This document shows, piece after piece, positions 10,824-22,579 of a DNA stretch of 64,000 bases (its first letter is position 1; every line of letters starts with the position of its first letter). Under the pieces are notes generated by a model that saw only the letters and a program-made list of their open reading frames with translations, ran no database searches and had not been told where the DNA came from. Source of the stretch: Ilex aquifolium (lineage: Eukaryota; Streptophyta; Magnoliopsida; Aquifoliales; Aquifoliaceae); the NCBI GenBank assembly GCA_951799425.1, contig OX637395.1, positions 10,580,451 to 10,644,450 of the forward strand. Direction: 5' to 3'. The position numbers were made by a program, and so were the translations under genes.

Positions 10824-11971
10824 AAGGTTATATTGAAGATGAGTTCCGGAAAAGAACTTACTCTCAATGATGTGTTACATGTTCCAGAAATTCGAAAGAA
10901 TCTTGTGTCTAGATCGTTGTTGAGTAAGAGGGGTTTTAGGTTGGTTTTTGAGTCCGACAAATTTGTACTCACCAAGAGTGAGATTTATGTAGGCAAGGGA
11001 TATATGAGCGATGAACTCTTTAAGATGAATGTAATGACAATTGTATCAAAGTTTAATAATAAGAACACATCTTCTGCTTATTTGCTTGAGTCTTCCAATG
11101 TATGGCATGGTAGATTAGGACATGTTAATTTTGATACTATGCGTAAATTAATGAATTTAGAATTGTTGCCTAAATTCAATATTGATGCAAATCATAAATG
11201 TGAGACATGTGTTGAATCAAAATTAACAAGAACATCATTTCATACTATTGAAAGAAGCACTGAACCTCTAGAGTTAATTCATAGTGATACATGTGATTTG
11301 AAATATGTTCAAACTAGAGGTGGGAAAAAGTACTTTGTTACTTTTATTGATGATTGCACAAGATATTGTTATGTATATTTGCTAAGGAGTAAAGATGAAG
11401 CATTAGAAAAATTTATGCATTATAAGAATGAGGTTGAGAATCAACTTGGCAAAAAGATAAAGGCAATAAGAAGTGATCGAGGTGGTGAATATGATGCACC
11501 TTTCGATAGGTTCTGTCAAGAACATGATATTATTCACCAAACTTCTGCGCCTTATACACCTCAGCAAAATGGGATTGCTGAACGTAAAAATAGAACATTG
11601 AAAGAGATGATGAATGCCATGTTGATTAGTTCGGGATTACCTCAGAACTTGTGGGGGGAAGCTTTGCTTTCAGCGAACTATATTTTAAATAAATTACCCC
11701 ACAAGAAGTTAGACAAAACCCCTTATGAATTATGGAAAGGTCGGAGTCCTTCCTACAAATATTTAAAAGTGTGGGGGTGTTTGGCTAAGGTGATGGTTCC
11801 TATTCCCAAAAGGATTAAAATACGACCTAAGACTATTGATTGTATATTTATTGGTTATGCAATAAATAGTAGTGCATATCGTTTTCTAGTGCATAAATCT
11901 GATATTCCTGATATACATGTCAATACAATCATTGAGTCAAGAAATGCATCATTTTTTGAAAAAATGTTTTT
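10824..11971 (+). pseudogene. Copia protease end and integrase
   Basis: In frame with the preceding gag, past the stop. It holds the rest of the protease, then an HHCC zinc module (HGRLGHV then CETCVESK) and a DDE core: HSDTCDLKY, IRSDRGGEY and the Glu in QQNGIAERKNR. The integrase would insert the cDNA into the chromosome. A single-base indel in or near the A/T runs at 11952-11971 shifts the frame; the old frame then ends at 12038 after some 20 unrelated residues. Confidence 0.9.
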
Positions 11972-13537
11972 CCTAGTAAAAATACATGTGATGGGAGTTC
12001 TCTTAAAAGAACTCATGATACTGCGACTAGTAATATAGACCATGAGTCTATAAATGAAGAAAGTGAAGAGACACTTAGACGCAGTAAGAGGGCAAGGACT
12101 TCCAAGTCCTATGGTCCTGATTTTCTAATATATTTGTTAGAAAATGAGCCTCAAAGCTTTAATGAAGCAATGTCCACTCCTGAAGCACCAATGTGGAAAG
12201 AAGCTGTGAACAGTGAAATTGAATCCATCATGCAAAATCACACCTGGGAGTTGGTAGATCTTCCTCCAGGAAGTAAACCATTGGGGTGTAAATGGATTTT
12301 CAAAAGGAAAATGAAAACTGATGGATCAATTGATAAGTACAAGGCTAGACTGGTAGCTAAAGGTTACAAACAAAAGGAAGGTCTTGATTACTTTGATACA
12401 TATTCTCCTGTCACGAGAATAACATCTATTCGTATGCTCATAGCTATTGCAGCATTGCATAATCTTGAGATACACCAAATGGATGTGAAAACGGCTTTCC
12501 AAAATGGTGACTTAAATGAGGAAATTTATATGGACCAACCCGAAGGGTTCATTTCTCCGGGACAAGAGAAGAAAGTGTGTAGACTTGTTAAATCACTTTA
12601 TGGTTTAAAGCAAGCACCAAAACAATGGCATGAGAAATTTGACAAGGTAATGATGTCAAATGGATTCACAATTAATGAATGTGATAAATGTGTCTATGTC
12701 AAAGACACAAATAATGGATATGTCATTGTTTGTCTATATGTGGATGATATGCTTATTTTAGGTAGTAATAATAATATTATTACAACAACCAAGAAAATGT
12801 TGTCCAGTAAATTTGACATGAAGGATTTGGGTGTTGCAGATGTTATACTAGGAATTAAAATTTCTAGAACATCTGGTGGACTTATACTATCTCAATCACA
12901 TTATATTGAGAAAATACTTGAGAAGTTCGACAAAGATGAAAGCAACATTGCTAGAACACCAGTTGATATAAATCTTCATTTGTCTAAAAATACTGGTCAA
13001 AGCATATCACAATTGGAATACTCTCGTATCATTGGCAGTCTAATGTATGTCATGAACTGCACTAGACCGGATATAGCATACTCAGTTAGTAAATTGAGTA
13101 GATATACGAGTAACCCGGGAGTAGACCATTGGAAGACAATTATCAGGGTTCTTAGATACTTAAGATATACCCTGAATTATGGATTGCACTATACAAGATA
13201 TTCAGCTGTACTTGAAGGTTATAGTGATGCAAACTGGATATCTGATATGAAGGATACAAAATCCACAAGTGGTTATGTTTTTACACTTGGTGGTGCAACT
13301 GTATCTTGGAAATCCTCTAAGCAAACGTGTATTGCCAGATCCACAATGGAATATGAATTTATTGCTTTAGATAAAGCAGGAGAGGAAGCAGAGTGGCTTC
13401 GTCAATTTCTAGAGGATATTTCAATATGGCCTAAACCTGTGCCAGCAATTTGTATACATTGTGATAGCCAATCTGCAATTGGTAGGGCACAGAGTGACAT
13501 GTATAATGGTAAGTCTAGACATATACGCCATACATAA
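11972..13537 (+). pseudogene. Copia reverse transcriptase and RNase H
   Basis: Frame resumed after the shift. The linker ends in a basic stretch ([19 protein letters not shown]). Reverse transcriptase motifs include [25 protein letters not shown] (catalytic Asp) and [11 protein letters not shown] (paired catalytic Asp). RNase H shows [20 protein letters not shown] and the Glu in STMEYEF. These copy element RNA to DNA. A small deletion near 13525-13532 shifts the frame and creates the TAA at 13535-13537 before the RNase H end. Confidence 0.93.
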
Positions 13538-13685
13538 TACCGTTAGGCAATTGCTCTCAAATGAAATTATTTCTATTGATTATATAAAATCAAAAGATAA
13601 CCTAGCGGATCCGCTTAGTAAAGGTTTGACGAGAGAGCAAGTAAATTGCACATCGAGGGGAATGGGGCTAAAGCCTATGACATAA
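13533..13685 (+). pseudogene. C-terminal end of Copia RNase H, out of frame
   Basis: In a different frame from the upstream domain, the translation [20 protein letters not shown] followed by DNLADPLSKGL is the usual Copia RNase H tail, ending at 13685. It confirms that the stop at 13537 is a frameshift product. Confidence 0.88.
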
Positions 13686-14273
13686 GAGTTACCTTAATGG
13701 CAACCCAACCTAGTTGACTGGAGATCCCAAAATCTAGGTTCAAAGGGACAACCGAATTATGCGTGATTCAAAAGAAGCACTAAGGAGATAATATCTCCTA
13801 CCTATTCCCATGATAACCTAGTGCTGCTTGCAGAGTTTATTAGGGTAAGCTATGCTTTTAATGACTTCTATACCTTGAAAATCCAAGTGGGATATTGTAG
13901 GATATTCTTAATAGCAGTCACCTATATGGGTGTGAAGGGGCCGCTTCTGTGAGAATTTATAAAGGCTGAATTCTCTAAAGCACTCATGAAAATCAGGAGT
14001 TGTTCAGGGCCAAAATGAACACAATCATGAGAACCAATTGTGTTAGGAAAGAGAATGTGTGAAGTCTATTCGATCTGATTTATCAAACAGCTGAATAGTT
14101 CAAGACATCACGTTCACTATTTAGCCGATAAGTCCGATGGACTTTCACTAGGGAAGGTTCAAGGCCAAAAACTACCTATCTCGATGCACGATCTTTCCAA
14201 AGATGTACTCTCTATAGTGTGTCAGCATTATCATTTACATACTAACAGCCAATTTTCCATTCATGTGGGGGAT
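13686..14273 (+). other. Copia 3' untranslated region and polypurine tract
   Basis: Non-coding stretch between RNase H and the 3' LTR. The polypurine tract is GTGGGGGA at about 14265-14272, adjoining the LTR start at 14274. A look-alike, AAGTGGGATATTGTAGG, lies earlier at about 13888-13904. Nothing else was recognised. Confidence 0.75.
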
Positions 14274-15471
14274 TGTTGGACCAAATCAGATTTTTAAGAG
14301 GAAAAACTGAATTTTGGTCGACTTTGAGCCTAAATTAAAGTGGGACCCAATTATTATTTTGAATAATATTTCGTGGGTTCATATTCTACTCCGTGAGGAG
14401 AATAATGTAGTATATTCATTTGCTCAAATTGAGTAAGAAATGAATGAGAAAATAGGCTCCAAAGTGACCCTCTTGAAATGTGGAAATAAAGGAAAGTGCA
14501 ATGTGGGATTAGACACCAATCCCACATTGGTTGAGGAAGAGATCCAACATGGGCATATATAGGCCAAGTTTGCTCCATGGGTTGGGCCCCAAGGGGTACC
14601 ACAGTTTTATGAGCGGAGCGAGTACCTACATGCCTTCGGTTCGACCACACAAGCGCGCGCCGCCCGCTCGCCTCGCCACGACCCGACCCGGTCGGGCCGG
14701 GCTCGGGTACGGTTTAGACCAAGCCCTATCTTTTTGGAGAAAATTCATTTAAATAAATGGGCAACCCGAAATTAATATCCGTGGATCGCAAATGGTTTGG
14801 ATTTATTCCGAAATTGGATTGTGTCTGTTCATGGTGAACAGTTATTCAAGGTGTCTACTAGCTGTTCGGTTTAGTCTTCCAAGGTTGCGTCTTTTAGTGT
14901 GGTGACTGTCCGGAAAGTCACCAAAGAGTCAATAACTACCCAGGATCATTACCATTCAAAAAACACTTAATTCATTCATTCATTTCGGGCAGACTATTGT
15001 GCATTACATTAAGGCAGTCTGCATTTCGGCATTAAGGAAGTGCATTTGGAGAGTACACAACACAAGTTTGGTTCGCTGAACAGAAAGATTGGAGTGCTAC
15101 TTCTATCTGTGTAAAGATCATTGTATCCTAGGAGGCAGGCGCTCGAGATTCCATAAGCACCGTGTGTGGGGGCAAAATCTGTCTTAAGGACATAGTGTCA
15201 AACACTAGCCTTGATCTACCTAAAGTTCAATATCAGTTCCTGTTCTGCATTCGGGTTAGTAATTATATCGGATTATACAAATAGTTACATGTAACTGTTT
15301 CTGTTTCATTAAAACTGGTGTAACTATTTACTGTAACTGTTTCGTTCAAACTATATTCTGTGCAAAGTTGAAGGATTTGATTGCTACTGTTTTTTCCTTA
15401 TACATTACATGTTTCATATCAGAAGTTTCAATAAGTGATTTTACTATATTTGAAATACCACACGTTCAACA
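14274..15471 (+). repeat. Copia 3' LTR
   Basis: Starts TGTTGGACC and ends GTTCAACA next to the target duplication TACAC. It is 1198 bp against 1149 bp for the 5' LTR, mainly through about 45 bp at 14840-14885 and changes in the GC-rich run near 14650-14705. It keeps the palindromic USE-like motif (14499-14510 and 14519-14529) and the 26-nt spacing, but the TATA box reads TATATAGG. Confidence 0.95.
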
Positions 15472-15476
15472 TACAC

Positions 15477-16394
15477 AACACATCACACGCACACAGCACA
15501 CCCACACGTATAACACACACGCATAGCACATAGACGCATTAAATTTTGGGGTTTGGTATTTGTGGTTCCAATTTGGATTACACATATTGATTCTGTTGTG
15601 TTTATGTTTTCTATTTATCTGCTTGGTTATGAGTTACACAATGAATGTGCAAGATTGAGTAATGGTTACACATATCTACTTGGGTTACACATATCTGCTT
15701 GGTTTTTTTTGGTGATGTTCTTGCTAAATTTGCTGATGATTTTTCTTACTACGATGAATGAGTTTTATGGGTAATTTTCATGGTTGAGTAGTTTTGTTGA
15801 TTTTTCTTGGCATTGAGATTGTCTTCTAGGGTTGATTTCTAGAAGCATTTTGTATGTGATGTCTGGTGTTAGTGAGCATGGGATGTGTTTGATGAAATGC
15901 CCAAATGGTTAACCTCCATTATAGATGCTTTGCCTTTTTTCTTTGTTTCTACTTTGTCTTCTAGGATTGATTCAACATATACACACTTTAGTTGGTTGCA
16001 CTAACTCACCTAAAGCAATTTTAGGGGGTTTTGCCGTTTTGGTTGGGGGAGCATTTGCCCAGCCCAATTTGGGTTTGAATGCACAGAAACAATTATTTTA
16101 ATGTATTGAATATTCTTCATCCTTTTGCTTGGAAATAGAGACAACATCATGGGACAAATTTATGGTTCATCCAGGTGCCTTTTAGGCATTTTAGTATTTT
16201 TGTCATAATCTATTCACACGTTATGAATTGTAAATTGCACTATAGCGAAATGAATAGCCTTGAAATTCCTATATGATGCTTATATTAGTATTTTCCTCAC
16301 TTTATGTAGCTAAAAATCAATTGATAATTTGAGTGTTTTGTAACTGCAAGTATATCTTATTATGAAGGGAGGATATGTATTAAATGCTTTCAGT

Positions 16395-16429
<35 letters not shown>

Positions 16430-16657
16430 GATAAACAAATTAACTGGTAGTAACTTTTATGATCAAATGGTAATAGTAACAATGATAGAATGAAGCATTT
16501 ATTTTAGTATTTAGCAATGAACTAATTAGTTATTCTCTAAGCTTTTTTTATTAAAAAAAAAAAACATATTTATTGTTTACAAAAATCACTGGAAGTTTGA
16601 AACTGCTGTGGGTTTGTTCATTGAAGTGGAGTGGGCCAAATCATATTTAAATAGACA
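15477..16657. other. Low-copy AT-rich DNA, no gene seen
   Basis: Begins with an AC-rich low-complexity run (15472-15537) and holds an (AG)n microsatellite at about 16396-16425. Several TTCTAG-type acceptor-like sites occur (for example near 15829 and 15964), but no downstream frame is convincing. If 7875-7954 is a real exon, this may be intron. Confidence 0.4.
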
Positions 16658-16665
16658 CTTAGAAG

Positions 16666-17446
16666 TAGGGGTGTCAAACGTGCTGGGTTGGGTCATTTCG
16701 TGTTGGGTCGATTTCGTGTTTGTGTCGAAAATCCCAAATCCCAAACTTGACATGTTTAATAATCGTGTGGAGATGTGTAAACACTAACCTGACCTGACTA
16801 TTAAACGGGTTACCCAAACTCGACCTATTTGACACGTTTAATAAACAGGTCGTTTTCGGGTTAGCACACATGTTATTTTGACCTGTTTAGAACAAAAATA
16901 CAGACCTGTTTAACACATATAACATATTTTCACACCTGTTCATTGCCATTAAATACATCATTCAATCATTCATTCAAAATTTCAAATAATTTTTTTACAA
17001 ATAAAATATCACATCTCATCAATGAAATTATATAAAATGCATTCAAGTTCAACCCAAAAATAAAATCAAGAACTATATTAGTATACAATCATAATAATGT
17101 TAAGAAATATACTGCCAATTACCATAGTAAAAGAAAGAACTAATAAATAATAATGTTAAGACTACATTAGTCATGCATAATAGGCAAACTATACTGTCAT
17201 AAATGGGTTTACAATGGGTTAGGTCGGGTTCGTGTCCGAATCATGTCAACCCGTTTAAAATATACGGGTTAATTAAGTCAAAATCTAGTTGACTTGATTT
17301 TGACATGAACCTGACATAATTTTTTTTCGTGTTTAAGCATGTTGAACCGTTTTAATTCATTAACTTGTTTAATTTCGTGTCTAACCCATTAATTGCGTGT
17401 TCGGTTCAATCGTATTAACGTGTCGTGTTGAAAATTGACAGTCCTA
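16666..17446. mobile_element. hAT-type non-autonomous transposon (MITE-like)
   Basis: Ends are TAGGGGTGTCAA at 16666 and TTGACAGTCCTA at 17446, inverted repeats with one mismatch in 12. Flanking 8-mers CTTAGAAG (16658-16665) and CTCAGAAG (17447-17454) differ at one base, the target-duplication length of hAT elements. The interior lacks a transposase and is full of scattered CGGGTT/AACCCG-type motifs near both ends. About 781 bp. Confidence 0.85.
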
Positions 17447-17475
17447 CTCAGAAGCAATAGTAAATGGTATGGTGT

Positions 17476-17532
17476 AAGTGTACACTTGGGATTTTGGATC
17501 AAAAAAAAAAAAAAAAGTGTACACTTGGGATT
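17476..17532 (+). repeat. Short duplication flanking a poly(A) insert
   Basis: AAGTGTACACTTGGGATT occurs at 17476-17493 and again at 17515-17532. Between them lie TTGGATC and a run of A. This resembles a long target duplication around a severely truncated poly(A) retroinsert; replication slippage would look similar. Confidence 0.5.
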
Positions 17533-18890
17533 GAAAGAAAAGTACAAGGTAAGGACATATATGGTAAAAAAGGACTTTGACTATGACTCTTTATATATTT
17601 TATTCACTTACTATTTGTATATTGATTCTTGAAATATAACATAATTTTTTTAATGTGTATCGACATATCACCATTAAAATAAACAATCGGCTATTACAAC
17701 AAACCCAGATAAGAAATAATAATGTATCTACATCAAAGTTGAAAACATCCCCCAAGTAGTGAAGGAAAAATCCAAAAGAATTACCATAGTCTCTAGTTGG
17801 GAGCTTTTTGGGAGAATAAAAGGTGGCCAATTAGACTTTGCCAGTGCTTAAATATGAAACAAATTTGATAGCTCCAAATCTAAAGTATTTATAAAATTAC
17901 GGGATTACTCTAGAATTTCAGGTAGACATCATAAAAAGTACATGACTTCCCAAAAGATAAAGGCTATATATTACTTAAAAAATGACTAGATATTTGAAGG
18001 GTTACCTTTTTAAGCACATCAACCTTCAAAAAATAGTTTGGAAGCACATTACTTACAGCAAAATGGAAAACTTTCAATGACAACCCCATTGTAGATTAAT
18101 GTAATTTTAGGGATACTCAAAATTTTTGAGATATTACCATAGTCTCTCATAATTTGTATGTCCATTTTTCAATGTACCGTCATAGACAACTTAAAAAATA
18201 AGCGATTACATCAATTGTAATCATGACCTAGTTAAAAAATCGAGTCAACTTGGTGTCCTCAAGGTTGTAAGAGATTTAATGGGTTTAGATTCTTCTCCGT
18301 TATCCTAATCTTATCATTAGTTGAGAAAATCCATATGTTGGGATTAGAATAGAAGCTGTATCATCCTTAAACTCTTGTTTTATACATACAGTACATCAAA
18401 AAAATTGTTTGGCTAGGAAAATTTTCCTTGGGAAAACAAAAAAAAAATTCGTCAGAAAAAGTTATTCCAGATAAAAACATTATTCGCAACTTTCTTCAGC
18501 ATATGCGATTCAGGAAAAATATTTATTGAAGAAAATATTTTTTCCTCACTAAACCTTAAGTTTTTCCGAGAAAACATTTCATAGGGAATTTCCTTATTTT
18601 TCAAGGCTAAATATTTTAGTTCATCGAGAAAAGCAGCTACAAAGGCATGGGAGGAGAGAAATTGCCGACGTATATATTCCTCGGTAATTAAAAAGTCTAT
18701 ATTGTTCTTCAAATTCAGATTCTTATTTATTAAATCACCTTCAAATACAACATAAGATACAATACATAAAATCATTAAAACAAATCAGAATAGCTCAAAA
18801 ATACCATAAATTCGTCAATTATCACCAAAAATAAAACATGCTTGATCATATGTTGGTAATTAACTAATTTCCTAGAGTCCATTGTAATTC
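17533..18890. other. Low-copy AT-rich DNA, no gene seen
   Basis: No repeat partner in the window, no recognisable frame, RNA gene or transposon ends. The minus-strand frame at 18452-18775 has no family features and is probably chance. Confidence 0.4.
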
Positions 18891-18894
18891 TCAA

Positions 18895-19560
18895 CCTATT
18901 CTATAGTCATGATGATTCTACAAAAATTGAAGATCTGAAAGCGTCATGGAAAGGAGGAGATCAAGCGTCAAAGCTACATCATTTACTCTCTGAATGCAGC
19001 TTCAAGCTTAGAATAAAGGTAATGACCGAGAGCTAAGGTGATCCCTTAGTTTTATAGACTTGGGTGGATTAGAGTTAAAATGCAACTGGATAGACAAAAA
19101 AATTTCTAAAGTCGTTTTGTGTTTTTGAAAACATATTTCGAGCCATTAGTAGACCCCTGTTGAACAACACACTTTAGTGCTCAAGAGAACAAGTGTTTTG
19201 CTTGGTTTTAGGCTTAAAAACAAGTAAGGATCGCCTTATGCTCTCCAGTCTTTGCTAGAGCGGTTTTTTTATGACTTAGAGAAGAAATGGGGAAAATGTC
19301 AAATGGAGGAGGAGTAGGAACCGCCCTTGAGGCCGCTCAAGCAGTCCCAAGGTCGCTCGAGCGGTCTCCTTCTTCAATGTGGGTTTAGGTTAACACCAAG
19401 CGAGATCTCATTCTTCTGAGATTCAATGGAAGAATAGTTGGCCCTTTTGGACTTAAGGATCTAAGGTTGTTGTTGAAGCTCTCTAGACAAATTTGTATCT
19501 TTTCTAGCTCACAGAGGCTTACCCTAGGTTGAGAAAGATTCCCTCTATTTATAGGCAATG
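18895..19560 (-). repeat. Inverted, diverged LTR fragment related to family Z
   Basis: Read on the minus strand it parallels 22310-22560 and 29350-29540 (shared order: ACTAAAGTGTGTTG-like, GGGGTCT, TTTTCAAAA, CTAAGGGATCA). It holds the palindrome CGCTCGAGCG at 19354-19363. The relatives lie in the opposite orientation on the far side of the family X LTR, so this locus was rearranged. Confidence 0.55.
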
Positions 19561-19613
19561 AATTAGGGTTGTGTTGGAAATCAATAAATCATAAATTCAC
19601 ATTTTACCACTAC

Positions 19614-22204
19614 TGTAACGACCTGGTATTTAGGAATTATAAAACGGATCAGGATTTGGGTGTGTCTGGTTTGGGGTTCGAATATTGGGAGGCCAGACTT
19701 TGAACTGGGACTGATGACTCTGGGGTGGTGCGCAGATGCTTTGGAGATGGTTAGGAGGTCTGCTAGATGTAGGAAGGTGGATGGTGAAGAGGAAACGAGC
19801 CAGGAAGCATAAGTTGGTGATGTAGGATTAGCGCGTACCGATGAGTTAGGAGTGCGGGAATGAGATTCGTGGATGAATTGGAGGCTATTCAGGATTCCAA
19901 AAATTTAAGGAATAATTTTCTAGGGCATGTTTTAATATGTATGTAATTATAAAAATAAATAAATAAATAAATATATATGTATATAAATATATTAAAATTT
20001 AATTTTTGAATTTTAGAGAAATTATGAAATTGCCCTTGCATGGTAGCCATACTCAAGCTGCTGCCTGGCAGCAGCAGAGCCTTCCCCACTCTTCTCCCTG
20101 CCTCTAGAAGCTTTTAGGAAGGTCTTGTGTCTTCACCCGTCGCCTGGAGAGGATAGAATTAGTAGGGGGAGAGAGAGAGAGAGAGAGACAAGAGAGAAGT
20201 GTAGAGACAGAAAGTTCACTTGAATTTTTGAATTTTCTTTAGAGGCTTATACAAACATTCAAATGCATATCTCTAGCTCAATTGGGATACTAGAATTTCA
20301 TTGGTGTTATTAGAATTTGATTTGGTTAAGTGGTTATGCTTGAATTTTAGTTTTAAAGTTTCGGATTTTTAATGTTTTTGAAAGGGTTTCAAAGATTGAG
20401 GGAGCTTTGGTCTAATCTAATGCTTCAGGTTGGTTACTTGGGTTTAAAGGTGACCTTGGTGGCAGTTTAAAGTTTGAAACCAAGGTAGGGTTTCAAGGAT
20501 TTTGGAAAATCAAACCTTGTTAAATTTTATGTTTTGATGTTGAGGGATATGGTCTTAAACTGAAATGGACCTAAGTAACCCATTTCCACCGTTAGTTTTG
20601 GGTGTAGAGGTTGTTAAGGGGGTTACAACCTAAATTGCAGGTCTGGCTAGGTTTAGAAAACCTTATTTTTCTCTAACTTTTGTTCAATATTTGGATAAGT
20701 TAGAGGTCAATTCGTGGTGTCTCACCTATTGAGTTCCACAAAGGGGTGTGAGGTGAGTTAGTAGGCTTTTGAGAATAGAGAAAAATGTGTACTGTGGAGT
20801 GAGAAATTGAGGTGATAAGTAGGGAACCTGAATCACATAAAGTGGGGAAACCTAGGGTTTCTTGAGGAAGACGATGAAGTGGACCAATAGGACCACTAGA
20901 CACCCTTATGGCGAGTGAGGGCGTGTTCGTTATCTGATGGACCTTTGGTCAGTACCAAAAGTTTCGTGACGTCCGTGCAGAGGTCTCGGTAAAATTTGAA
21001 GTCAATCCAATACCCCGATAAATAGGTGGTGTAAAATGTTCGTTTTTTCCTCTAGGGGAAAGTTGACCCAATTTTTGGGTGATTTTCACCAAGTAAATTT
21101 TATATTCATTCTTAGGTAGCTTAATTGAGTATGTGTATGAAATTTCATTCAAAAATAACATAATTTCATTTTTGACTATTTCAGATCAAAATACCGAGAC
21201 GTGTAAGGTTTCTCAATTCCGAAAACGACGATGCTTTTCTAAGTTGTTTCTAAATTATTCTAGATGTTATTTATGATGCTTTAGCATGTTTTGAAATATA
21301 TGATTGGGTACTTGGATATGGAACTGGATTAGGGTTTTTGAGTGTAGTTTGCACAAATGTTTGAAATGAACTTATTGATTGTATTACTTGCACAAATTTG
21401 AACTTCGGGATCATTTTAAATGAAATGTAAGCGCACAATGGTCGAGTGATAGAGGGTTTACGTTCCAGGTTGAGGTCGTAGAGGGTTTCTCATTGAGTTC
21501 GTAAATGCCTAGGTGACCTTGTTGGTCTTTGGACTTGGGTACTGAATTAGATCGTATTGACTTGAGAACGTATCTTCCTTGGGGTGCAAATCCCCTAAAT
21601 TATTGGATCGCATGTTTGTGTTGACCGTGAGTGGTCTATTAGGATTATTGCTCATCAGTGTGGCACTGTACTTGATGATTCTGAACTCTCTTTTTATGTA
21701 CCGTTTTGCTTAAATGATGTTGTTTTACATGAAATGACGTTGTTTTTTCTTATATATGTATCAAATGTTCATTTTTCTTTTGCCCAATCATGCTAAACTA
21801 TGTATTTTCAAACTTGTTTGTTTTGAAATTGAGTTACTCTATTGAGTTGTTGATGCTCACCCTACAATATTTTCCTCTTTTTCAGATTAGTAGGTGACAA
21901 GGAAGTTTATGATTGTTAGAACTTCCAATTATTCGAACTTCCAATTGTTCTTTGATTATTTTTGAAGAGCTGAACATGTGTTATGTTATAAAATCGAGTT
22001 GTATGACTATTTGTAGTAAGGGGTCATAACTGAATTGTGTATTACATCTAAGGCATGTAAATTATGATAGGCTGGATGTACATGTTTGAAATGTAAATGA
22101 AATTGGTATCAGAGTTCACTTATTATTTGGAGATTGTATCCTTTAGTATCATGAAGGCTATTAGCTCTCTGAATGTTATTATGGAAATAGGTTGGGGTTT
22201 TACA
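19614..22204 (+). repeat. Full-length LTR, family X (copy D)
   Basis: Starts TGTAACGACC and ends GGGTTTTACA, about 2.59 kb, the plus-strand relative of 786-3199. No internal region or partner LTR adjoins. Flanking 5-mers (ACTAC and GCTTG) do not match, so it is an old solo LTR or a rearranged piece. It holds an (AG)n run at about 20167-20187, a donor-like CAAG/GTAGGG at 20484/20485, and GCTCACCC followed by a pyrimidine tract and CAG/ATTAG ending at 21885. Confidence 0.75.
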
Positions 22205-22574
22205 GCTTGAGCAGTGGGAGGGAGGTTCCAGATGGAATGAAATTGGATTGAAACCACGTCAGGGGAGTATGGACCACTCTAGCGAAGGCTAACGAACATA
22301 GAACGGTTCCTACTAGTTTTTTAAGCTTAAAATCAAGCAAGTCCACTTGAACACTAAAGGGTGTTGCTCAAGTGGGGTCCGATAATAATTCAATCTATAT
22401 TTTCAAAACATATTTAAGGTTCATAAAATTTTTTTTTTGAAAAACACCTGGGAGTCATGTTTAGATCATTTTCCTATTCCATTGTAACACTAATTATCCT
22501 AAGTCTAATGAATTAAACCAAGGGATCATCTTAGGTATTTAAGGCCATTTACCATTGTCCTAGGCAAGAAGGTG
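22205..22574 (+). repeat. Family Z LTR fragment, left of solo LTR N
   Basis: Parallels 29346-29530 from GTGGGGTC onward and continues at 24461-24608 after the nested solo LTR. No coding content. Confidence 0.55.
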
Positions 22575-22579
22575 CATAC

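Larger units (their letters stand above)
8025..15476 (+). mobile_element. Structurally complete, coding-dead Copia retrotransposon
   Basis: Two LTRs (8030-9178 and 14274-15471) share about 97% identity by eye and have TG...CA ends. The 5-bp target duplication TACAC flanks the whole (8025-8029 and 15472-15476). The internal order gag, protease, integrase, reverse transcriptase, RNase H is that of Copia. One in-frame stop and two frameshifts disable the polyprotein. The 3' LTR holds about 45 bp (near 14840-14885) missing from the 5' LTR. No tRNA-type primer site follows the 5' LTR, which is odd. The clade is not assigned. Confidence 0.95.

Noticed and set aside
18452..18775. 107-codon minus-strand frame in low-copy DNA
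   Set aside because: AT-driven composition, no domain or start context; not supported as a gene.
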